A DNA stretch of 64,000 bases from contig JALPQD010000818.1 of the NCBI GenBank assembly GCA_023101885.1, positions 330,001 through 394,000 on the forward strand. The letters run 5' to 3'. Shown piece by piece: positions 57,228 through 64,000 of the stretch. The notes under the pieces were generated by a model, which was not told the origin of the DNA, did no database searches, and was given only the letters and a program-made list of their open reading frames with translations. Each line of letters opens with the position of its first letter. Position 1 is the first letter of the stretch. Made by a program: the position numbers and the translations under genes. The DNA is from Typhlomys cinereus. Lineage: Eukaryota; Chordata; Mammalia; Rodentia; Platacanthomyidae.

Positions 57228-59080
57228 CCTTCTGGACACTGTACATAAGCAGAATCATACAATATATGTGATTAGTATCTGACGTCTCTCAATGAGCCTT
57301 ATGTTTCTACAGATCACCCACATCATGAGTACTTCACTTTTTTCCAACCAAATCATATTCCACTGTATGGATACCATATTTTGTTGACTTATTCATCCAC
57401 TGATAGACAATTAGGTTGTGTCCACTTTTTGACCATTTTGAATAATGCCACTGTGAACACTGGACATTAATATATATTTGTGTAGAGAGGTGCTTTCAAT
57501 TTTCTTGGATACATATATAGGAAGGGTATATTCATTTGGAACATATATTTATTTTATGTTTAGCTTTGTGAGAAACTGTCTTCTATAGTGGCATTTTGTC
57601 TTTAGACCAATAGTTCACATTTCTACCAGTCAACAATGCTTTGAGAGTTCCAGTTTCTCCACATTCTCACAAACACTTCTTCATTTCTCCTAATCTCTGC
57701 CATCATTATGGATATGAGGTATATACCTCATTGTGGCTTGGATTTGTTTCCCAATGACTAATGCCATTGAGCATTTTAATGTACTTATAGACTATTTATA
57801 ACTGTCCCTTTCTAAAATAGTCATACAATGCCACTCTTTACTTTTTAATTGTATTCTTTGTCTTTTATCATTGAGCTACTGGAGTACTTTTTTAATATAG
57901 GTTGAATGCAAAAACTTTGCCAAATGATTTGCAAACATATCAGCCTATTCTTTAGGCTGACTTTTATTTTCTTAGCAGTGACCTTTGAAGTACAAGATAT
58001 TTGAATCTTGATGAAATCTAATTTAACATCTTTAATTGCTTATGTCTTTGTATAACATTAAGAAAACACTGCCCACTTCAAGGTCACAAACACTAACATA
58101 GTCTTTGTCTTCTCACACTTAAGTATTTTTAGGCATTCCATGCAGATCTTTAATTTATTTTGAGTTGTGTAAGGAACTGATCCACAGACGGTCTCTACTG
58201 TGGAGATCTGATTGCCTTATCATGTTCATTGAGAAAACTGTTGCTTCTCTATTTAATCATCTTGATATTCTTGATTAAGATCAACTATCCACAGATATGT
58301 GGGTTTGCTATGATTCTATTCTAATCCACTAATCTGTAGTTTTATCTTTATGCTAGTACAACATAACCTTGATTAGAATGTCATTATCCTAAACTATAAT
58401 ATCAAAAAGTAGGAGACTTCTAACTTCAATGCTTTCTTTCCCTAACATTACTTTGAATTCTTTCCAAAGGATTGGCCGTCTTAATTTGCATACTTTTTCA
58501 TTTAGGATAATCTTGTCAATTTCTACAAAAAGACAGTTAGCATTTGATCGTGGCAACATTAAATCTAATACCAGTATGAGGGATCTTGTCATCTTAATTC
58601 ATCAATCAAGTCTTCTATTCAGTATTAGATCTTTACATTAACTTAGGCCTTTAATTTCTTTCAGTGATATCCTTTGGTTCCCAGAATTCAAATATTTCAC
58701 TTCCTTTGTGAACTTATTCTCAATCTACTATTGAGCTTGAAATTTTCTCAAGTTCATTTGTATAGTATGCATTTCTAGCAGACACAAATGTTACCGACTT
58801 TGTATATTGATCATGCTGAACTTGTTTATTGTCCTAAAAGGTCTTCAGTAAATTTCTCAGCATTCTCCATGCATGAAGTCATGTCCTCTGCCTGTAGAAA
58901 CAGTGCTACAAATCCTTTCCAATTTTGAGGCCATATATTGAGATTTATTTCTGAAACATGTGAGTTACAATTTCCTGTAAAATGTTTTCTAGAAATGGGT
59001 AAGTAACACTTTGCCCTATTCTTGTCTTAAAAGGAAAGTATCTCAATAGCAAGTGTGATTGCTGTGGGGTTTTTATAACT
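57228..59080 (-). mobile_element. Ancient L1 LINE (L1M-type), antisense
   Basis: The complement of L1 ORF2 can be followed through its phrases: AAGCAGAATCATACAATATATG, TTCCACTGTATGGATACC, CACTTTTTGACCATTTTGAATAATGCC, AGTTTCTCCACATTCTCACAAACAC, ATTTGCAAACATATCAGCC, GTGACCTTTGAAGTACAAG, CTATCCACAGATATGTGGGT and AATCTTGTCAATTTCTACAAA. It is highly diverged with many indels, so much older than the two L1s at 8955 and 36691. Confidence 0.85.
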
Positions 59081-59281
59081 CAGAATGTCCCTTCTCTTCC
59101 CAGCACCACATACATTTTGTATGGAAAGGTAAGTGTTTCCTCTACATGCATTAAGGTAAGTGTGTGACTTTTACCTTTTCCCCCACAAAGAAGAGGGAGT
59201 TACTGTATTTTCTTGTTTCTCCCTCTGAGTGCCACCACCATTCCAGACGTAACGGAGATGGGCTCTGAGGCTCCCCCCATC

Positions 59282-59445
59282 ACAGGAACAACATGGTAGC
59301 AGCAATCCAGGATGATTCCTTAAGCCACCCTTGGCCCTCCACATGGACACACAATGCCCTCTGATATACACACATGCATGCGTGCACACACACACATACA
59401 CATACACACATACACACACACACACACACATAAATGAATAAAGTT
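59282..59445 (+). mobile_element. B2-like SINE, 5'-truncated, with CA tail
   Basis: It starts at GTAGCAGCAATCCAGGATG, keeps CACCCTTGGCCCTCCACATGG, and ends in an imperfect CA tail (59370-59430) and AAATGAATAAAG. Confidence 0.85.
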
Positions 59446-60098
59446 TTGAAAAAAATTTTTTAAAAGATTAAGAAGTTTGACAGAGCAAACTATGGTTGCT
59501 GACGATGAAATCACGGGATAGCACTGCAGAAGGAATCAAGTATACCTCTCCCTATCCACTCCAGCAAAGGCTAGGAGAGATGGCTGACTGTCTGTTGTGA
59601 TATTGTAACCAGATTTTAGTTCTTTTCTAGGTGTGATAAGAGATGACTGGTTCTTCTTTACTTCTAAATAGAAAAAACTCCCCTTGCCCCCCATGAATAT
59701 CAATAGCGGGAAGGCCACAAGGAGAGAATGAGAGGTTGATGTCTGCTTTCATCTGACAGCAATGAGATGACACCTTGCCACACATGGAGTGTGTCCGAGA
59801 AGGTCTAGTGAGAGACAGACACCTATTCCCCCAGCAGGATACTCGCCTACCAATGGGACACTATCTCCATCAATGGTACACCCATATCTACCAACAGTAA
59901 CAGGAGCATCACTCTGAGCATATCTTTGGGGACTGAGTGAAGCATTTATCAGTGACACAGAATGACCCCCTACCCTCAACTACAGTGACACCATAAGCAG
60001 CCAGTTAAAGCAGAAAGGCTAATTAATATCCAGTTGTACAACATTTGGCCATCACAATTTCAGATTGAAATCATTTGTCAGACCAGAGGCCAGAAAGC
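59446..60098. other. Unrecognised stretch
   Basis: No feature was recognised. Confidence 0.35.
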
Positions 60099-60099
60099 T

Positions 60100-60239
60100 C
60101 TCGGCCAATTTACTTATTTATTTATCTTTATCTTTTGCCATACTAGGCACTTGCATCAGGGCCTTACTTTTTTGCTAGGCAAGTGTCCCACTACTGAGTT
60201 ATATTCCTGGCTCTTTTGATGTGTATGTGTGTGTATGTG

Positions 60240-60285
<46 letters not shown>

Positions 60286-60490
60286 TGGAGTTTCACTAAG
60301 CTGCAAGTTCGCAAGTTTCACTTGACTTGTGAATCTCCTTGCTCAACTTCCTGAGCGGCTGGAATTCTAAGTCTGTGCTACTAGGCTTAAGCTCAACCCA
60401 AGCTGGCCTTAAATTCAGAGCGATCCTCCTGACTGAGCTTCATAAGCTTTGGGGGTTATATTTATGGCGTGCATTGCCACACCTGGCTTC
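60100..60490 (-). mobile_element. ID-like and B1-like SINEs flanking a (GT)n tract, antisense
   Basis: The complement of an ID head (TTTTGCTAGGCAAGTGTCCCACTACTGAG) lies at 60150-60215, then (GT)n at 60222-60284. The complement of B1-like sequence follows (GATGGAGTTTCACTAAGCTGC at 60285 and CTGGCCTTAAATTCAGAGCG at 60404, ending CATTGCCACACCTGGC). Confidence 0.65.
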
Positions 60491-60849
60491 AACTAGGTCT
60501 CTGAAGACAATGAGTAGATGCCAACACGAGATGACAGAAATGTGGAATACCCATCTTAATGATGCCCCAGCAAGCAATTACAGAAATTCGAAGCACAAGA
60601 AAAAAGCTACAAAGTCTCAGCACAGAAAGAGATCTACAAAAGAATAGATGGAAAAATTAGCATTTAGAAATATAATAGCCAACCCAAAATTCAATATGGG
60701 AGTACATTAAAATTAGAGTGTTATTCACCCATCAGATGACACTGAACACAAAAATCTTTTCACAAAACTGTAACTAACCTTCGTATTTCCCATTTGTATA
60801 TTTATATATTTTATTTACTTATGCAGATGTTTGCTTGTTTGTTTGCTTT

Positions 60850-60968
60850 GTTTTGTTTGAAGCAGGGTCTCAGTTTGTAGTCCAGGTTGGTCTTGAAACT
60901 CACAGGTATCCTCTTGCTTGAGCCTTCTGAGTGTTGGGACTAAGAGTGTGTGGTACCTGGCCTGGCTT
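60850..60968 (-). mobile_element. B1 SINE, antisense
   Basis: GCAGGGTCTCAGTTTGTAGTCCAGG... GAGTGTTGGGACTAAGAGTG is the complement of B1. Confidence 0.85.
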
Positions 60969-60969
60969 C

Positions 60970-62331
60970 AGCCATGTTTCAAAAGATAGCCACATTTATG
61001 CATTTCATTCGCTTGCTATCCAACAGAAACGTTAGGATATGAGGAGGAAGTACCATGACCAACTGAAGGAAAGCTCGTCGGCAGATGGAAGTTGCAAATA
61101 CTGTAGTTTTTGTATTAGTGATGAGTTTGCAGGTGTTCATCACAGTTAACATATGATCCTAACTAAAGAACACAAAATTGGTTTATTGGTAATATTAAAG
61201 ATGACAGGGCAGTGACTCGCCAAATTATACTCCTGAGGTCCACCGAGGGAAAATAAATTCTGATAAACACTTGCCTCTGGTTAAGCCAGCTTACCTGCGA
61301 TCAGCTTTCAAAGATATTCTAGCTTTCCTGACAACTCCTTCCTGAAAAGATGAGAATATCAAGCAAGAGCTTTTTAAAAACCTATTATTGTGCCCCAGGA
61401 TTGGAGGGGGAGGGAGGGGTGTACCCGCGGTGGGAAATCACATTCCTTTGACGTCGATGGTTCATTTTCAGCAGTGGTATAGACTGGTAAATTGCCCATG
61501 CACCATCAAATAACTCCTTACCCAGGACAACGATATACAAGCAACCTTAATTAAAATCATTTGGCAGAGAGAAATATGAGGGGTTTAGAAGAGAAGAAGG
61601 GTTTCAGAGAGAAAGAGAGAGGGTAATGGGAATGAATATAATCACAATTTTATACATATAAAGATATTTTCATATATATTCACATATATATGAATTTATC
61701 AAAAATAAAAAAGAAAGAAAGACCACAGTTCAGGTGCCCACACTTCTAAATGAACACAGCACAAAAATGGCAAGTTCACCTTCCCAGGGAATGTGTCTTG
61801 GTCAAGGATTGGGCATGATTGGTCTCCTGAGGACGGGTGTGAGATCTCACCTTCTCAGCTTGGCCTTTCAGATGCATCTCCATCTGCGCACACAGTCCTG
61901 CATGACTGTCATCAAGGAAGTGTCTACTAAGGATGTCCCCGCACATCCTTTCAAGCGTGTCTTGGGGCAGATATTTTGCCAAATGTCTTTTGGAAATGAT
62001 CATCTTCCCAGACAGCATAGCTCTGAAGATGGCAGCTAAAGACAATAAAAAACAAGCATTTATTCATGTCCACGCCTTCAACCATCTGTAGGGAAAGAAC
62101 TGCATTGACCCCAGTCTTTGAGCCAGCTGCTTAAATGTGTCTGTTGAGCTCTTTGAAATGTACCCTATGAAAGCATCATTTAGTAATTGCCTTCCAGGTG
62201 GGTGGCCACATGAGACATCAAGTTTCATTCTAGAACTTTCCTGGTAGAGATCTGATTCAACTGTGCATCCCTGCTGTCACAGGATTTGATGCACTCTCAA
62301 AATTGTATATTTCATAGTACTTCTCATTATA
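60970..62331. other. Unrecognised stretch
   Basis: A (TATATG)-rich run lies at 61650-61695. An antisense 89-codon frame and a sense 101-codon frame overlap at 61734-62045, with no known family. Confidence 0.35.
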
Positions 62332-62336
62332 TGGGC

Positions 62337-62759
62337 TGTCATAGTTAGATTTTGGTGTCAGCTTGGTACCTGAAGGTTCTGAGCTCTGGACATAGTTGTG
62401 AGAAATTAGCTACTGAGCTAAATCCCAAGCAAGCCTGCAGGAATTGTCTAATTAATGGGGAAGACCCAGCCCATGCTGGGCAGGACCCGTCCTGGGAACG
62501 TGAATAAGGGAACTGGTTAAGGAAGTTGGTATCCTTCTGTATACTTGGCCAGACATGCTGATCTGGCCAGTGAAGATTAACCCTCAATAGTCCTGTGGAT
62601 TCGGTGGGGCCAGTTCCCTCAGTCCATGGTGTTGGTGTGGGATCTTCTGCCAACCTAGACAAGGAATTGTAGCTGGGATATTGTAACCTGAAGTAAAGCC
62701 CTTGTTCCTATAGCCATTTGTCCTGAATTTATTGGTAACAATGCAAGCTTCCTGCAACA
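62337..62759 (+). mobile_element. MaLR/MT-like solo LTR (copy G)
   Basis: A 423-bp member, TGTCATAGTTAGATTTTGG to CCTGCAACA. Flanking 5-mers tgggc/tggtc match 4 of 5. More diverged from the others, so a different or older subfamily. Confidence 0.82.
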
Positions 62760-62764
62760 TGGTC

Positions 62765-63283
62765 CTAACCTAGAAGCATTTGCTTTCATTTACAGGTATT
62801 TTATTCCAAATTAATATCACTGCTTTTTTAAAATTTTAGATTTAATGATAATAATGCTGGGTGGGGAAGTTCTCATATGGTTTTGACTTCTTTGGATCCT
62901 GACAAGTTTAAAGAGACTTTAAATTAAGCATCTTGATGTCTCCTCAGCTGCCACCAAGAACTCTGGTTCTCCAGAGGTGATTATTATGACTCTAATCTGA
63001 AATGTCTCCAAGAGGCTCCTGTGAATGAACACCTCTGCCCCAGAAATGTCCAAATATATAAGTTGCAATCTTCCCAATTGGCATACACATCTTTCAAAAA
63101 CAAATTGGCATCATGAGGATTCAAATACAAATTTCTCCAAATTGTCAGGTCAAATTCATTTTTCTGGGGCATACCCTGTCTATTCTGCTACGTTTTAGGT
63201 ACTTTTGGCTAAACCAGTATGAGATGTGCAAGTTTGAAGAATCAGACTGATAGAACTGCAGGTTCCTCCTACTAAAGATAAAA
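62765..63283. other. Unrecognised stretch
   Basis: No feature was recognised. Confidence 0.35.
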
Positions 63284-63285
63284 AC

Positions 63286-63514
63286 AATTGGCTGGAAAGA
63301 TGGCTCTGGGGTTAGGACTTTGCCTTGCAAGCAAAAGGACTTGAGTTCAGATCATGGATCCCACATAAAAAATGCCAGGGGAAAATAGCAGTGGCCTGCA
63401 CTTCTGGCCCTGGAAGGCAGAGCCTGGGAAATCCCAGAGTGAAGCAAAAAGGAAGTAGAAGCAATCCAGGATGATTCCCAAAGTCACTCTTGGTTCTCCA
63501 CAGGCAACCATAGT

Positions 63515-63545
<31 letters not shown>

Positions 63546-63570
63546 CGCAAATGCAAATAAATAACAAAAA
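63286..63570 (+). mobile_element. B2-like SINE with (TC)n-(AC)n tail
   Basis: ATTGGCTGGAAAGATGGCTCTGGGG head, GAGTTCAGATCATGGATCCC, body CACTTCTGGCCCTGGAAGG, then a tail that has changed to (TC)n (63514-63538) before ACACACAC and AAATAAATAAC. Confidence 0.9.
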
Positions 63571-63808
63571 AATGAAGAAAAGTGAATATTATAGAAAGTT
63601 CCAAAGAAAAAGTACTTTTGTAGTTGCAACCAATTGAAAAGTTTAGACTTTAAGGAGAAAATATACCTTGCTTTATAATACGTATTTTTCTGATGCTTTT
63701 AAAATTTAACTTTGACAAGCAGAATCACATTTTAAGCATGCTAGAGAATCACTCTTCAACAAACAATAAAATCTCATGAGTCAAGCCGATTACACCTCAC
63801 GATCACTG

Positions 63809-64000
63809 TATTGGCTATTTGTTTATTGCTGTGTAAAGAAACCACCAGAGACTTCACAGTGATGTATCATCATATCCTGGTTTCTGTAGCTCAGGAGTTT
63901 GGATCTGGCTTGGCTGGGCCTCCTCCTGCTGCAAGACTGGCAGGAAGGTGCCATGGGCTGCAGTCTCTCAAAGACTGGACACTGGCCAGATGGCCTTAAA
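63809..64000 (-). mobile_element. MLT1-like LTR fragment, antisense, running off the window
   Basis: GTATTGGCTATTTGTTTATTGCTGTGTAAAG... GTTTCTGTAGCTCAGGAGTTTGG... GGGCTGCAGTCTCTCAAAG follows the antisense 3' end of mammalian MLT1 (MaLR) LTRs. It is old and truncated by the window edge. Confidence 0.6.

Overview
This is a window of mammalian nuclear DNA from a rodent. The evidence is the repeat content: B1 (7SL-derived), ID-like and B4-like (ID+B1 fusion) SINEs, an abundant B2-like tRNA-headed SINE with a CA-rich tail, MaLR/MT-like LTRs, L1 3' ends and very many long microsatellites. The SINE head and the recurrent ~420-bp LTR differ from the mouse and rat forms I know, so a non-murine mouse-related rodent (for example a jerboa-like lineage) fits best. 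I cannot name the species. I see no intact protein-coding gene; nearly all open frames lie in repeats or low-complexity tracts.

Layout. 1-8.9 kb: MaLR-like solo LTRs, SINEs, a 23-bp minisatellite carrying five TGACATCA octamers. 8.95-10.82 kb: 5'-truncated L1 on the + strand with a long 3' UTR, then a solo LTR (10.90-11.36 kb) with a 6-bp target duplication. 11.65-13.35 kb: processed pseudogene of COPS7A. 13.4-20.5 kb: AT-rich, mostly unrecognised, with B1 and B4 copies and an LTR nested in a B4. 20.9-21.3 kb: an LTR carrying a retro-inserted 5' half of tRNA-Gly(TCC) inside a perfect 19-bp target duplication. 21.5-29.8 kb: microsatellites, two GC-richer unrecognised blocks, a SINE and an LTR. 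29.87-31.14 kb: a huge polypyrimidine tract split by an LTR. 32-36 kb: LTRs and an L2 fragment. 36.67-38.11 kb: a young 5'-truncated L1 on the - strand with a perfect 18-bp target duplication. 38.9-42.1 kb: LTRs, a SINE and a complex GT tract. 42.80-43.57 kb: a 773-bp CAG/GAG array. 43.9-44.1 kb: L2. 45.3-46.3 kb: LTR and B4 in pyrimidine tracts. 46.3-46.96 kb: processed pseudogene of TRA2A. 48.4-49.2 kb: nested LTRs. 50.99-53.62 kb: a complete MaLR-like provirus (LTR-1.5 kb internal-LTR) on the - strand, with a second LTR inserted in one LTR. 56.3-56.7 kb: an inverted SINE pair. 57.2-59.1 kb: an ancient L1 on the - strand. 62.3-64.0 kb: LTR, SINE and an MLT1-like LTR running off the edge.

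Nothing here works as a gene system. The window is a layered record of retrotransposition in a gene-poor region. The most unusual item is the tailless tRNA-half insertion near 21.2 kb. After it come the repeated insertion of one LTR family into SINE-tail pyrimidine tracts and the large CAG/GAG array with an exact internal duplication.
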